A DNA stretch of 64,000 bases from Sphingorhabdus sp. Alg231-15 (GCF_900149705.1 NZ_LT703001.1:2046001-2110000); one strand, 5' to 3'; positions 9,040 to 19,221 are shown, counted from the first letter of the stretch. Made by a program: numbers and translations. Notes: a model not told the origin generated them from the sequence alone.

Positions 9040-10932
9040 ATGCAGTTTGCCCGTGCAGCTTGGAAATTTCTGGTAGCGATCAAAGACGCTTTGGTGCTGA
9101 TCGCGATGTTGCTGTTTTTTGCAGTGCTTTACGCGGCTCTTTCGGCCCGACCCAATGTCGCAGCGATTAGTGACGGCGCACTGCTGCTCGACCTGAAAGG
9201 CGTAATTGTCGAACAGCCTGCTCAGCAGGATTTCACCGCAATGTTCACCAATAATGAAAATACGGTTCGCGAATATCGGTTGCGGGATGTGGTCCGTGCA
9301 ATTGATGCCGCGGCCGAGGATGACCGGGTGAAAGCCGTGGTTCTTGATCTCAGCACTTTCATGGGCGCCGGACAAACCAGCCTTAACGCAGTGGGCGAGG
9401 CGCTGGCGCAGGTTAAACAGGCGGATAAGCCAATTTATGCCTATGCCAATTTCTACAGCGACGATAGCTATCAGCTTGCGGCACACGCCGATGAAATCTG
9501 GATGGATCCGATGGGCGGCATTGTCTTTGCCGGTCCCGGCGGCAACCGGCTCTACTACAAAAATCTGATCGACCAGCTTGGCATCACTGCCAATATCTAT
9601 CGCGTCGGTACCTATAAGAGCGCCGTTGAACCCTATATGCGCGATAATCAGTCGCCAGAAGCCAAGGAAGCATCGGAAGCGCTTTATTCCGTGCTCTGGG
9701 ACAGCTGGCTAACGGAAGTCAAAAAGGCGCGTCCACAAGCTGTGATTGAGCCCTATGCCGACGATCCAGCAACATTCATTAAAACTGCCGGTGGAGACTA
9801 TACCAAAATCGCTGTCGAGCAGAAACTGGTCGATAAAATTGGCGACCGGGTTGCCTTTGGTCGCTATGTCGCCACCAAAGTAGGTGAAGATACAAAGCCC
9901 TCACCCGATAGCTTCAAGACGATCGCCTATGACAACTATGTCGCTGCTAATCCTGAAGGGAGCAGTGGTGAAGCCATTGGTGTCATCACCGTTGCCGGAG
10001 AAATCGTAAGCGGCAAGGCTGGCCCTGGTATTGCTGCGAGCGGCCGTATCGCTGAACAGATCTACAAGGCCCTGGAAGACAATCAGATCAAGGCGCTGGT
10101 CGTACGGGTCAATTCTCCTGGCGGCTCTGCCTTCGCCAGCGAAGAAATCCGCCTCGCCCTTGCTGACATCAAAAAGGCCGAGATCCCGATTGTTATTTCG
10201 ATGGGCGATGTCGCAGCCAGCGGCGGCTATTGGATCGCCGCGGCAGGTGATCATATCATGGCCGAGCCAGATACAATTACCGGGTCCATTGGCGTCTTCG
10301 CCGTCTTGCCCAGTTTTGAAAAAGCTTTAGGCAAATGGGGTGTTACCGCTGATGGCGTGCAAACCACACCTCTGTCTGGCGAACCGGACTTTGTTGGTGG
10401 TTTCAGCGAAGATCTCGATACCGTCCTGCAATCCGGGGTGGAACATAGCTATGAAGATTTCCTCAGCCTCGTCGGAAAGGCACGCGGCAAAACCAACGCA
10501 GAGGTTGATACCATTGGTCAGGGGCGCGTCTGGGACGGCGGCACTGCCCGGCAACTGGGGCTGGTCGACAGTTTTGGCGGCATGACTGAAGCGCTGGCCG
10601 AGGCGGCGAAACGCGCCGATCTGGAAGAAGGCGACTATCATGCGAAATATCTGGAAGCGACACCAACGTTCAAATGGTTGCCGCTCGGCGGCACGCCCTT
10701 TGGTGAAACCGAACAGGCACCGGTAACCGGCGTGGTCGGTTGGGTTGCACGCCAGCAAAAGGTGGTCCTTGCCGATGCGCTATACACCGCTCGCGGATTA
10801 ATGGCGCGCGAAGATGTGCAGGCACTGTGCCTGGAATGTGGCGGACTGGGGCGTCAACCTCAAACCCGGGGCACAATGCCTAACCTGTTCGATCTGCTGC
10901 GTAGCTATTCGCTATCCCCGGCACCGCGATAG
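9040..10932 (+). CDS. sppA: Signal peptide peptidase SppA (67-kDa type)
   Basis: 630 residues. An N-terminal anchor helix (about 17-35) is followed by two S49 domains. The catalytic pair typical of long SppA is visible: K193 (GTYKSAVEP) in the first half and S394 (GDVAASGGYW) in the second. It degrades released signal peptides on the periplasmic face of the inner membrane. The ATG at 9040 is preferred because GGAGA at 9026-9030 is at proper distance; an ATG at 9031 and TTG at 9022 are too close to or upstream of it. The 3' end overlaps the convergent TRIC gene by 28 bp. The extreme C terminus (after GGLGRQP) looks poorly conserved. Confidence 0.92.
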   Translation: MQFARAAWKFLVAIKDALVLIAMLLFFAVLYAALSARPNVAAISDGALLLDLKGVIVEQPAQQDFTAMFTNNENTVREYRLRDVVRAIDAAAEDDRVKAVVLDLSTFMGAGQTSLNAVGEALAQVKQADKPIYAYANFYSDDSYQLAAHADEIWMDPMGGIVFAGPGGNRLYYKNLIDQLGITANIYRVGTYKSAVEPYMRDNQSPEAKEASEALYSVLWDSWLTEVKKARPQAVIEPYADDPATFIKTAGGDYTKIAVEQKLVDKIGDRVAFGRYVATKVGEDTKPSPDSFKTIAYDNYVAANPEGSSGEAIGVITVAGEIVSGKAGPGIAASGRIAEQIYKALEDNQIKALVVRVNSPGGSAFASEEIRLALADIKKAEIPIVISMGDVAASGGYWIAAAGDHIMAEPDTITGSIGVFAVLPSFEKALGKWGVTADGVQTTPLSGEPDFVGGFSEDLDTVLQSGVEHSYEDFLSLVGKARGKTNAEVDTIGQGRVWDGGTARQLGLVDSFGGMTEALAEAAKRADLEEGDYHAKYLEATPTFKWLPLGGTPFGETEQAPVTGVVGWVARQQKVVLADALYTARGLMAREDVQALCLECGGLGRQPQTRGTMPNLFDLLRSYSLSPAPR

Positions 10933-11537
10933 GATGGCAACGACAACCCTTTGACAATAGCCAAAGCGCGCAAGGCAAAACCGGCAACGAACGCGATCAA
11001 CGCGGCGGTTGTTCCCGGCATGCCGGTTTGGACCAGTCCGACAAATGCGAAGGCCGACAAGGCGCCGGCAGTCACATATAGCTCTGGTCGGATAATGATG
11101 GACGGCTCTCCTGCGACCAGATCGCGGATGACACCGCCGACACTCGCGGTGATGATGCCCATGATCGCTGCGGGTACCGGATCAATGCCCAGTTGCATTG
11201 CCTTGGCGGCACCAAAAACAGAATAGGCCGCGAGTCCAATGGCATCAAACCAGTCCACCGCCGCCGGTCGCCATATCCGCACAGGCGTAATCCAGATAAT
11301 CAACGCAATGGCGAGGCAAAGGATCGGCACGCGGCTATCCTGCACCCAGAAAACCGGCGCACCAATTAGCAAGTCCCGCACGGTTCCGCCGCCGACACCA
11401 GTGACCAAAGCAAAAAACGCAAATGTCACCAAAGTCTGTCCATTGCGCGCCGCAACCAGAGCCCCGGATATGGCAAAAACAGCGATACCAAACAGGTCGA
11501 GCCAGCCCAGCGCGTTATAGAGGATCGCGCTATTCAA
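10905..11537 (-). CDS. TRIC-type cation channel family protein (UPF0126/YicG-like)
   Basis: 210 residues, seven hydrophobic segments in two repeats, each with a Gly-rich/Arg motif (GGGTVRDLLIG near residue 50 and GGVIRDLVAGEPSII near residue 140), as in prokaryotic trimeric intracellular cation channels. Predicted inner-membrane potassium-selective channel; physiological role in bacteria unclear. The start is a TTG at 11537, supported by AAGGAAAGG just ahead and no better ATG before the first helix. It overlaps the PepSY gene stop (TTGA overlap) and is the last gene of that minus-strand run. Confidence 0.85.
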   Translation of the reverse strand: MNSAILYNALGWLDLFGIAVFAISGALVAARNGQTLVTFAFFALVTGVGGGTVRDLLIGAPVFWVQDSRVPILCLAIALIIWITPVRIWRPAAVDWFDAIGLAAYSVFGAAKAMQLGIDPVPAAIMGIITASVGGVIRDLVAGEPSIIIRPELYVTAGALSAFAFVGLVQTGMPGTTAALIAFVAGFALRALAIVKGLSLPSYRGAGDSE

Positions 11538-12211
11538 TCGCCTTTCCTTCTTGTGCGGGAACCACGGGTGAACAGCATGACAAAACCCAAAATCGAACCG
11601 AACAGCGCTAATGCGGCAAATCCGATCAATATTGGGTGGCTGGTATCTTCACGGGTTTGGAGATCCATGATGTGGAGACCCCACATGAAATCAAAGACAC
11701 GCCAGAACTGGGTGCGGACCGCAAGCAATTCCCCTGTATCGGCATCGATATAGAACCGCGCATCGTCTTCGAAAATCACCTGCCAGGACGGGCGATCCCG
11801 CCGTAGATCTGACGGCGACTGATCCGCCGCGAAACGCTGCACCGAAGTGATTGCACTATCATCCGAACGCGCCGCTATGGCCAGCGCGCTGGCATCTGCA
11901 GCAGCGATGGGTGGTAGCAATTTTCCTGTCGCCGCATCGGCACGCCTTTTGCCGCCATCGGCATAGGTGATCACCCAGAACGGCCCCTGCGCATTTTGCT
12001 GCAAGGTCAGATTCTGGGCCTGCCGGCCCTCAAGAACCGGGGCCACCGGCATGATGGGTTGGAGCGCTGGCAGAGCCGCGCGCAAGTGATTGCCACGCAC
12101 GGTTTCGATAGGCTGCGACACCATCAACAGGCCAGATGCGGTCCACAATATGATCGGCACACCGATCAGCCAGCCCAGCCAAATATGCCAACGATAAAAT
12201 TTCCCGTGCAT
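11534..12211 (-). CDS. PepSY-domain membrane protein
   Basis: 225 residues. A membrane helix near the start (WLGWLIGVPIILWTASGLLM, about 12-31), a periplasmic PepSY-like part (FEDDARFYIDADTGELLAVR near 150-170) and a second helix (about 190-212, GFAALALFGSILGFVMLF) followed by an arginine-rich end. Such proteins resemble PepSY-TM proteins linked to iron or siderophore metabolism, but no specific partner is present here. It lies 3 bp after the amidase stop and overlaps the TRIC gene, so it sits in a tight operon. Function unknown. Confidence 0.7.
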   Translation of the reverse strand: MHGKFYRWHIWLGWLIGVPIILWTASGLLMVSQPIETVRGNHLRAALPALQPIMPVAPVLEGRQAQNLTLQQNAQGPFWVITYADGGKRRADAATGKLLPPIAAADASALAIAARSDDSAITSVQRFAADQSPSDLRRDRPSWQVIFEDDARFYIDADTGELLAVRTQFWRVFDFMWGLHIMDLQTREDTSHPILIGFAALALFGSILGFVMLFTRGSRTRRKGD

Positions 12212-12214
12212 GGG

Positions 12215-13549
12215 CTATTCGCTGGTCAGTAACGCGCCGATCTGGCGCGCACCGGCTATGGCGCTATGATCCTGATAGCGATCAGCAATGACCTGCATTC
12301 CAACGGGCAGACCGTCAACTTGACCGATCGGCAGGACGGTCGCTGGCAAGCCCGGGAATGTTACCAGTCCAGACCAGGCGAGTTGTTCAGCAGCAGGGTG
12401 ATCCACACCGTCAATCGACAAGGTTCGGTCCTTCATCGGCCTGATATCATGGGGAAAGGCTGGCATGCTCGAAGGCGGTGCAATCACATAATCATATTCC
12501 GCAAAAAAATCTCGCCAACGCCGCTGGTTACGGGCCTGGGCATCCAGCAACGCGAACCAATCGGCCGCCGTCACCACTGTGCCATCCGGCCGCGGTGCTC
12601 CGGCCATCATGATGGTGTTGAGCATATGCAGATAATCACGATGCTGCTGTTCGAGATCCGGCAGTAATTTCGTAGCGCGCGCAACCTCTGCCCCGCCATC
12701 CTCTAACCGGTCGACGACGGCCTCCATGCATTGCCGCATACCCTCGCCCATGGTCACACAGGGATGGTCTGTCAGCAGCAATATGCGCATATCAGCCAAG
12801 GATTTCAGCTGTTTGGGAAGTGGTCGATCCAGCGTCACATCGAACAAAAGCTCCAGGTCATCAGCGTTGCGGGCCAGAGGTCCTACGACCGAAAGCGGGC
12901 GAAAAGCACCCTCCTTGAAACCGGGCATGAAATGGCCTTCGCCGCTTACCACGCCATAGGTTGGTTTGTGCCCCCAGATACCGCAATAATGGGCCGGGAC
13001 GCGGATCGAACCGCCAATGTCCGATCCATATTCCAGTGCCACCATCCCGCTGGCCACAGCAGCGGCTCCGCCACCGGACGATCCGCCGGGCGAGCGACCC
13101 AGATCATGGGGGTTGCTGGTGCGCCCATAGATAGGGTTCTCGGAAAACATATCGGCAAGCATGGGCGGCACGTTGGTTTTTCCAAGGATGACCGCGCCTG
13201 CGGCTTTGAGGCGTTGGACAACCAAAGCATCTGCATCGGCAATATTACCGGCCGCCGCTTCCATGCCCCAACTGGTTGGCAGTCCAGCGATGTTGAAGCT
13301 TTCCTTGACCGTCATCGGAACGCCGAGCAACGGGCTTTGGTCACCTTTTGCCAACCGCGCATCGGCATCGCGGGCAGATTGCCGGGCGCGCTCGAAGTCG
13401 CGCACGACCACAGCGTTTATCGGCCCGTCCAGCGATTCTATCCGATCGATGGCGGCGTCGGTCGCTTCAACCGCCGATAATTTTCCTGCGGCAATATCGG
13501 CTGCCACAGCTTTCGCACTCGGTTGATCTGTAAGGGAAGGGATTGTCAT
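12215..13549 (-). CDS. Amidase (amidase signature family)
   Basis: 444 residues. The Ser-cisSer-Lys triad region is clear: the lysine in VPMTVKES (near residue 80) and the Gly/Ser-rich segment GRSPGGSSGGGAAAVASGMV (near 150-170) with DIGGSIRVPAHYCG after it. It hydrolyses an amide or aryl-amide in the cytoplasm; the substrate cannot be told from sequence. It is not GatA by context, since gatB and gatC are absent, and by its short length. The ATG at 13549 has GAGAGAAA ahead. It starts 50 bp after the lpd stop, so it could be the tail of the TCA transcript. Confidence 0.85.
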   Translation of the reverse strand: MTIPSLTDQPSAKAVAADIAAGKLSAVEATDAAIDRIESLDGPINAVVVRDFERARQSARDADARLAKGDQSPLLGVPMTVKESFNIAGLPTSWGMEAAAGNIADADALVVQRLKAAGAVILGKTNVPPMLADMFSENPIYGRTSNPHDLGRSPGGSSGGGAAAVASGMVALEYGSDIGGSIRVPAHYCGIWGHKPTYGVVSGEGHFMPGFKEGAFRPLSVVGPLARNADDLELLFDVTLDRPLPKQLKSLADMRILLLTDHPCVTMGEGMRQCMEAVVDRLEDGGAEVARATKLLPDLEQQHRDYLHMLNTIMMAGAPRPDGTVVTAADWFALLDAQARNQRRWRDFFAEYDYVIAPPSSMPAFPHDIRPMKDRTLSIDGVDHPAAEQLAWSGLVTFPGLPATVLPIGQVDGLPVGMQVIADRYQDHSAIAGARQIGALLTSE

Positions 13550-13599
13550 ATATTTCTCTCCGCTACAGAATATGCGCTGGTAATAATGCTGTCGTCAAA

Positions 13600-15009
13600 T
13601 CACATATGAATCGGTTTGCCCTGCACCGCCATCGCCGCTTCTTTTATCGCTTCGCTATGCGTCGGGTGTGCGTGACAAGTATAGGCAATATCTTCACTTG
13701 TTGTGCCGAATTCCATCGCCTGTGTGACTTGCGCGACAAGCGTTCCCGCGAGCGAAGAAATGATATGCGCGCCCAGCACACGGTCGGTTTCCGCGTCCGC
13801 GATCACTTTCACATAACCATCGGTATCGCGATTGGTCTTTGCCCGGCTGTTACCGGCAAACGGAAACTTGCCGACCTTGTAAGCCACGCCGCTTTCCTTA
13901 ACCTCTTCCTCGGTCTTACCAATGCTGGCAATTTCCGGATAGGTATAGACGACGCCCGGGATCAGGTCATGATTCACAATACCCTGCTGACCGGCGACAA
14001 ATTCCGCTGCCGCAATGCCCTCATCCTCGGCCTTGTGCGCAAGCATCGGTCCGGGGGTGACATCACCGATCGCATAAACACCTTTCACCGCGGTCTGAAA
14101 ATCATGACCGACTTCAATCTGGCCATGTTTGTTGGTTTCCAGTCCTGCCTTTTCAAGCGCCAGACCATCGGTATTGGGTTTGCGACCAATGGCGACCAGC
14201 ACCGCATCGGCTTCAATGGTTTCGGCATCACCGCCTTTGGCCGGCTCGACGGTCAGAGTCGCTTTCTTACCCTTGACGGTCACACCGGTTACCTTGGTGC
14301 CAGTCTTGATATCAAAACCCTGTTTCTTGAAGATGCGCGCGGCATCCTTGCGGATATCGCCATCCATTCCGGGCAGGATCTTGTCGAGATATTCGACAAC
14401 CGTGACCTTGGCGCCAAGCCGCAGCCAGACGCTGCCCAGTTCCAGACCAATTACACCGCCGCCAATGACAACCAGATGGTTTGGCACTTTCGGCAGTTCG
14501 AGCGCGCCGGTGCTGTCGACGACGACATGCTTGCTATTGTCAATGTCCACGCCGGGCAGCGGAGTGACCGAAGAGCCCGTCGCGATGATGATATTTTTCG
14601 CGGTGACCGTCTTGTCGCCGATCTTCACGCTGTTCGCACTTTCAAATGCGCCGCGCCCTTTTAGCCATTCAACCTTGTTCTTCTTGAACAGAAATTCAAT
14701 CCCGCCGGTGAGCTCTTCAACCGCCTTGGACTTCTCCGCGTGCATCTGTTTGAGATCAAGCTTCGCGCCAGTCAGCTTGATACCGAATTTTTCGAGTGCC
14801 CCCGAATGGGCCTCATGATAAAGTTCGGAAGCGTGCAGCATCGCCTTGGAGGGGATGCAACCAACATTGAGGCAAGTGCCGCCCAATGTCTCGCGGCTTT
14901 CGACGCAAGCGGTTTTCAAGCCGAGCTGCGCGGCGCGAATAGCCGCGACATAACCGCCGGGGCCGGAGCCGATTACCAGAACATCATAGTCATATTCACT
15001 GTTAGCCAT
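13600..15009 (-). CDS. lpdA: Dihydrolipoyl dehydrogenase (E3)
   Basis: 469 residues. Regenerates lipoyl groups of 2-oxoacid dehydrogenase complexes, passing electrons through a redox disulfide and FAD to NAD. FAD-binding GSGPGGYVAAIRAAQLG at the N terminus, the redox-active pair in GGTCLNVGCIPSK (near 45-55), the NAD site VIGGGVIGLELGSVW (near 180) and the C-terminal His-Glu pair in HAHPTHSEA (near 450) are all present. It follows sucB, so it is most likely the E3 of the 2-oxoglutarate dehydrogenase complex, possibly shared with pyruvate dehydrogenase. Confidence 0.97.
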   Translation of the reverse strand: MANSEYDYDVLVIGSGPGGYVAAIRAAQLGLKTACVESRETLGGTCLNVGCIPSKAMLHASELYHEAHSGALEKFGIKLTGAKLDLKQMHAEKSKAVEELTGGIEFLFKKNKVEWLKGRGAFESANSVKIGDKTVTAKNIIIATGSSVTPLPGVDIDNSKHVVVDSTGALELPKVPNHLVVIGGGVIGLELGSVWLRLGAKVTVVEYLDKILPGMDGDIRKDAARIFKKQGFDIKTGTKVTGVTVKGKKATLTVEPAKGGDAETIEADAVLVAIGRKPNTDGLALEKAGLETNKHGQIEVGHDFQTAVKGVYAIGDVTPGPMLAHKAEDEGIAAAEFVAGQQGIVNHDLIPGVVYTYPEIASIGKTEEEVKESGVAYKVGKFPFAGNSRAKTNRDTDGYVKVIADAETDRVLGAHIISSLAGTLVAQVTQAMEFGTTSEDIAYTCHAHPTHSEAIKEAAMAVQGKPIHM

Positions 15010-15025
15010 ATTCTGCCTCTTGGTT

Positions 15026-15082
15026 CGTCATCCCAAATCTATTGGGGATCTTTGTAGATGCTAAAACAGATTCAGCGTGACG
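15026..15082. repeat. Palindromic intergenic element between sucB and lpdA
   Basis: 57 bp bounded by CGTCA and TGACG. Inside are two small inverted repeats, ATCCC/GGGAT (15030-15049 region) and GATGCTAA/TTCAGC-like bases. The pattern resembles the short dispersed palindromes often found between genes in alphaproteobacteria. It sits in a 93-bp gap within an operon, where its RNA would form two hairpins. Only one clear copy was seen in the window. Confidence 0.45.
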
Positions 15083-15102
15083 AGTTAGGGTTGTTACCTA
15101 GG

Positions 15103-16335
15103 TTACAAATCAATCAAAAGCCGGGTCGGGTCTTCAATTGCTTCCTTGATCCGCACCAGGAAAGTCACCGCCTCGCGACCATCGATCAGGCGGTGATCAT
15201 AGCTCAGCGCCAAATACATCATCGGGCGGGCTTCAATTGATCCGTCCGGCATTACCACGGGACGTTGTTCGATCCGGTGGAGGCCGAGCACCGCTGATTG
15301 CGGCGGGTTGATAATCGGGGTCGACATGAGCGAGCCGAAGACACCGCCATTGGAAATCGTGAACGTGCCGCCCTTCATGTCGGCCATGGTCAGCGTGCCG
15401 TCCTTGGCGCGTTTGCCAAAATCACCGATGGTGTTCTCGACATCGGCAAAGCTCATCGCCTCGGCATTGCGGATCACTGGCACCACGAGGCCGTTGGGCG
15501 CGCTCACCGCAACCGAAATATCGACATAATCGTGATAGACAATTTCATCACCATCAATCTGCGCGTTGACCGACGGAACATCTTTCAATGCAAGGCAAGC
15601 GGCTTTCGCAAAGAAACCCATGAAGCCCAGCTTCACGCCATGTTTCTTGGCAAATAGCTCCTTATATTTGCTGCGCGTTTCCATCACCGCGGTCATGTCG
15701 ACATCGTTGAAGGTCGTCAGCAAGGCCGCCGTATCCTGTGCCTCCTTAAGGCGCTTGGCGACGGTCTGACGCAAGCGGGTCATCCGGACGCGTTCTTCAT
15801 TGCGCGTGCCGCTGGCTGCTGGCGCAGGGGTCGGAGCTTCCGCACCGGTAGCCGTGCCTTTCTCAACCAGTGGCGGGGGCGCGCCGGTTTTCACAAATTG
15901 CTCGACATCATCCTTGGTCAGCCGGCCATCTTTGCCAGTGCCCTTGATCTTGCTGGGATCCACGCCATGTTCGAGCACCAGACGCCGGACCGCAGGCGAC
16001 AAGGTAATCGAGGATGCGGTATCTTCTTCTGCCGCAGGCTCCGCCTTGGTCGCTGCCGGTGCCGGAGCGGCTTTTGCCGCCGATGACGCGGCTCCACTGC
16101 CCGCTTCAATCTTTGCGATGATCGCTCCGACTTCGACCGTGTCACCCACCGCAACCAGATGCTCGCCCAATGTGCCGGCTTCAGGTGCCGGTACTTCCAG
16201 TGTCACCTTGTCGGTTTCCAGGCTCGCAATGGGCTCATCCGCATCAACTGCATCACCGGGTTGCTTGAGCCATTCGCCCAGTGTCGCTTCGGTGATCGAT
16301 TCGCCCAATACGGGGACTTTTACATCTGTTGCCAT
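15103..16335 (-). CDS. sucB: 2-oxoglutarate dehydrogenase E2 (dihydrolipoyl succinyltransferase)
   Basis: 410 residues. Domains in order: lipoyl domain (1-78) with the lipoylated lysine K43 in ETDKVTLEV; Ala/Pro-rich linker (about 80-110); E1/E3-binding domain (about 112-148, [20 protein letters not shown]); catalytic domain to the end, with [13 protein letters not shown] holding the active-site His and Asp. It transfers the succinyl group to CoA. It follows sucA by 42 bp on the same strand. The C terminus DPTRLLIDL is standard for E2o. Confidence 0.97.
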   Translation of the reverse strand: MATDVKVPVLGESITEATLGEWLKQPGDAVDADEPIASLETDKVTLEVPAPEAGTLGEHLVAVGDTVEVGAIIAKIEAGSGAASSAAKAAPAPAATKAEPAAEEDTASSITLSPAVRRLVLEHGVDPSKIKGTGKDGRLTKDDVEQFVKTGAPPPLVEKGTATGAEAPTPAPAASGTRNEERVRMTRLRQTVAKRLKEAQDTAALLTTFNDVDMTAVMETRSKYKELFAKKHGVKLGFMGFFAKAACLALKDVPSVNAQIDGDEIVYHDYVDISVAVSAPNGLVVPVIRNAEAMSFADVENTIGDFGKRAKDGTLTMADMKGGTFTISNGGVFGSLMSTPIINPPQSAVLGLHRIEQRPVVMPDGSIEARPMMYLALSYDHRLIDGREAVTFLVRIKEAIEDPTRLLIDL

Positions 16336-16377
16336 AGTCTTATGCTCACTTTCATCGGCGGAATTTTCCGCTCATAA

Positions 16378-19167
16378 TCACTTTTTTACCGAATGGCCCA
16401 AGGCTTCGGCAACCAGCTTTTCCTGTTGTTCTTTATGCCGCGAGGCTAGCCCCGTTGCCGGTGAAGCACATGCCACGCGCCCGGCATAGACCGGATCAGT
16501 CGGTCCCACTTTCGCCTGCTCCAGACAATCTTCCAGATAAGGCCTGACGAAATCCCAGCTGCCGTTATTTTTCGGCTCTTCCTGTGCCCAGACGAGAGTC
16601 TCGAGATTTGTCATCCGTTTCAGGCGCACCACCAGTGGTTCGGCCGGGAAGGGGTAAAGTTGCTCAATCCGGACAATCGAGGTATTCTTATCTTTGGCGG
16701 AGTCACGCGCTTCGATCAGGTCATAGGCAACCTTGCCAGAACACAACACCAGCCGCTTGATATCTTTGTCCGCGGGCGGATTGGTGTCCGACTTGATCCG
16801 CATGAAATGATGGTCGCCCTGAAACTCCTCGGCGCTCGACACTGCCATTTTGTGGCGCAGCAGCGACTTGGGCGTCATGATGACCAGTGGCTTGCGGAAA
16901 CTGCGCAGCATCTGGCGGCGCAGCACGTGGAAATAATTGGCCGGTGTCGTGATGTTCGCGACCTGGATATTATCCTGCGCGCAGAGTTGCAGGAAGCGCT
17001 CCAACCGGGCCGAACTATGCTCTGGCCCCTGCCCTTCATAGCCATGCGGCAGAAGCATCACGAGGCCGTTGGCGCGGAGCCATTTGGCCTCGCCGGAGGC
17101 GATAAACTGGTCGATCATGATCTGCGCGCCATTGGCAAAATCACCAAATTGCGCTTCCCACAACACCAGAGTTTTCGGGTCCGCACCAGAATAGCCATAT
17201 TCAAAGCCGAGCACGCCATATTCGGACAGCGGGCTATCCAGCACTTCAAACCGGCCATGGGGAACGGTGCTCAGCGGCACATATTTCTCTTCAGTGTCCT
17301 GATCGACCCACACGGCATGACGCTGAGAGAAGGTCCCGCGTCCGCTATCCTGACCGGACAGGCGGACATTATAACCTTCAGCAACCAGCGAACCATAAGC
17401 CAGCGCCTCGCCGGTCGCCCAGTCGAAATTTTCACCGGATTGGAACATCTTGGCCTTGGCATCGAGGACGCGGCCCAATGTTTTGTGAATCTTGTGCCCG
17501 TCGGGAACGGTGGTCAGTGTCCGTCCCAGACTCTCGAACAATTTGGCATCAATCGCCGTTTCCACGTTGCGCCTTGCTGTTTCGGGATCAGCGGGAACAT
17601 GAAGCCCCTGCCAGCGGCCGCCAAACCAGTCGGCTTTGTCCGGCTCATAATCATCCGCAGCCTTGAATTCGCCTTCGAGATGTTCGGCAAACGCCTTGCG
17701 TGTGCTCGTACCCCAGTCCGCGTCGATCACACCTTCTTCCACCAGCCGCTGCTCATAAAGCTTGCTCACCTTGGGATGCTTTTTGATCGCGGCATACATG
17801 ATCGGCTGAGTGAAACTGGGTTCATCGCCTTCATTATGACCAAAGCGGCGATAGCACCACATGTCGATCACAATATCGCGGCCAAAGCGCTGACGGAACT
17901 CGATCGCGATCTTGCAGGCAAAGGTCACTGCTTCGGGGTCATCGCCATTCACATGGAAAATCGGTGCCTGCACACCTTTGGCCACGTCTGATGGATAAGG
18001 CGAACTGCGCGCAAATTGCGGACTCGTGGTGAAGCCGATCTGATTGTTGATCACGAAATGGATGCAGCCGCCGGTATTGTAACCGCGGATACCCGAAAAA
18101 CCGAGACATTCCCAGACAATGCCTTGTCCCGCAAAGGCCGCATCGCCGTGGATCAGTACGGGCAAGACCTGCTCATGCTTGGTGAGATCATCGCGCGCCA
18201 CTTGCTGCGCGCGAACCTTGCCGAGCACCACCGGATCCACCGCTTCGAGATGCGAGGGATTGGGGACCAGCGACATATGGACATTAATGCCATCAAATTC
18301 GCGATCGGTTGAGGTGCCCAGATGATATTTCACATCGCCAGAGCCACCCACTTCATCCGGGTTGGCCGAGCCGCCGTGAAACTCATGGAAGATCACCTTG
18401 TAAGGCTTGGCCATCACATTGGCGAGAATGTTCAGCCGTCCGCGATGGGCCATGCCATAGACAATATCGCGTACGCCAGCCGCGCCGCCATTTTTGATAA
18501 TATTCTCGAGCGCCGGCAGCATCGATTCGCCGCCATCAAGACCGAAACGCTTGGTCCCGACATATTTCTTGCCGAGGAAATTTTCATATTCCTCGCCCTC
18601 AATCACCTTGTTGAGGATCGCTTTCTTTCCCTCCGGCGTAAACTGAATGGCAGCGTCCTTGCCCTCCATCCGGTCCTGCAGAAAGCGCCGCTCCACGGTG
18701 TCAGCAATATGCATATATTCAAGGCCAACCGAGCCGCAATAATTGGCCCGCAATACCGCCTCAATTTCCTTGATCGACGCGGTTTCGAAACCCAATACAC
18801 CGCCCAGATAGACGGGCTTGTCCAGCTCATCCGCCTTGAAGCCATGAAATTCAGGAGTCAGGTCAGCCGGCTCCTCCAGCTTGGACAGGCCAAGCGGATC
18901 CAGATTGGCACCAAGATGTCCGCGCACCCGATAGGTGCGGATCAGCATCATCGCGCGGATCGATTTTTCCGCCGCCAAAGCCACTTCGGCGTCGGACATG
19001 GACTTGCCGGATTTCGCCGCAGCGGCCTTGATCTCGACACCCATTTGCGTGGGGTCGAGCGCGCTGTTCAGCTCATCAGCGTCATCAATCGGCCAATGTT
19101 TCTTTTGCCAGCTCGGACCTTCTTCCGTTTCCGGTGAACCGTTAAATTCCTGACCTTCTAATCCCAT
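16378..19167 (-). CDS. sucA: 2-oxoglutarate dehydrogenase E1
   Basis: 929 residues, normal for E1o. Thiamine-diphosphate enzyme that decarboxylates 2-oxoglutarate and succinylates the E2 lipoyl group. Recognisable blocks are YGMAHRGRLNIL, HGDAAFAGQGIVWE, RRFGHNEGDEP and, in the C-terminal half, PHGYEGQGPEHSSARLERFL. The N-terminal extension that binds E2 is present. The ATG at 19167 follows the sucD gene by 54 bp, a gap that contains a perfect hairpin. Central TCA enzyme, in the same transcription unit as sucD, sucB and lpdA. Confidence 0.97.
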   Translation of the reverse strand: MGLEGQEFNGSPETEEGPSWQKKHWPIDDADELNSALDPTQMGVEIKAAAAKSGKSMSDAEVALAAEKSIRAMMLIRTYRVRGHLGANLDPLGLSKLEEPADLTPEFHGFKADELDKPVYLGGVLGFETASIKEIEAVLRANYCGSVGLEYMHIADTVERRFLQDRMEGKDAAIQFTPEGKKAILNKVIEGEEYENFLGKKYVGTKRFGLDGGESMLPALENIIKNGGAAGVRDIVYGMAHRGRLNILANVMAKPYKVIFHEFHGGSANPDEVGGSGDVKYHLGTSTDREFDGINVHMSLVPNPSHLEAVDPVVLGKVRAQQVARDDLTKHEQVLPVLIHGDAAFAGQGIVWECLGFSGIRGYNTGGCIHFVINNQIGFTTSPQFARSSPYPSDVAKGVQAPIFHVNGDDPEAVTFACKIAIEFRQRFGRDIVIDMWCYRRFGHNEGDEPSFTQPIMYAAIKKHPKVSKLYEQRLVEEGVIDADWGTSTRKAFAEHLEGEFKAADDYEPDKADWFGGRWQGLHVPADPETARRNVETAIDAKLFESLGRTLTTVPDGHKIHKTLGRVLDAKAKMFQSGENFDWATGEALAYGSLVAEGYNVRLSGQDSGRGTFSQRHAVWVDQDTEEKYVPLSTVPHGRFEVLDSPLSEYGVLGFEYGYSGADPKTLVLWEAQFGDFANGAQIMIDQFIASGEAKWLRANGLVMLLPHGYEGQGPEHSSARLERFLQLCAQDNIQVANITTPANYFHVLRRQMLRSFRKPLVIMTPKSLLRHKMAVSSAEEFQGDHHFMRIKSDTNPPADKDIKRLVLCSGKVAYDLIEARDSAKDKNTSIVRIEQLYPFPAEPLVVRLKRMTNLETLVWAQEEPKNNGSWDFVRPYLEDCLEQAKVGPTDPVYAGRVACASPATGLASRHKEQQEKLVAEALGHSVKK

Positions 19168-19189
19168 GATAAGTTCCTTGGGGAGGGCG

Positions 19190-19209
19190 GCCCCTGCCTG
19201 CGCAGGGGC
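19190..19209 (-). other. Perfect stem-loop between sucD and sucA
   Basis: An 8-bp perfect stem (GCCCCTGC with GCAGGGGC) and a 4-nt loop occupy the 54-bp sucD-sucA gap. No T-run follows, so it is not a clear terminator; it could tune relative sucD and sucA transcript levels by processing or partial termination. Confidence 0.45.
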
Positions 19210-19221
19210 ACTAGACTATCT

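Noticed and set aside
12215-13549. GatA subunit of the tRNA amidotransferase
   Set aside because: The amidase signature fits, but the protein is shorter, and gatB and gatC are not adjacent; a general amidase is the safer call.
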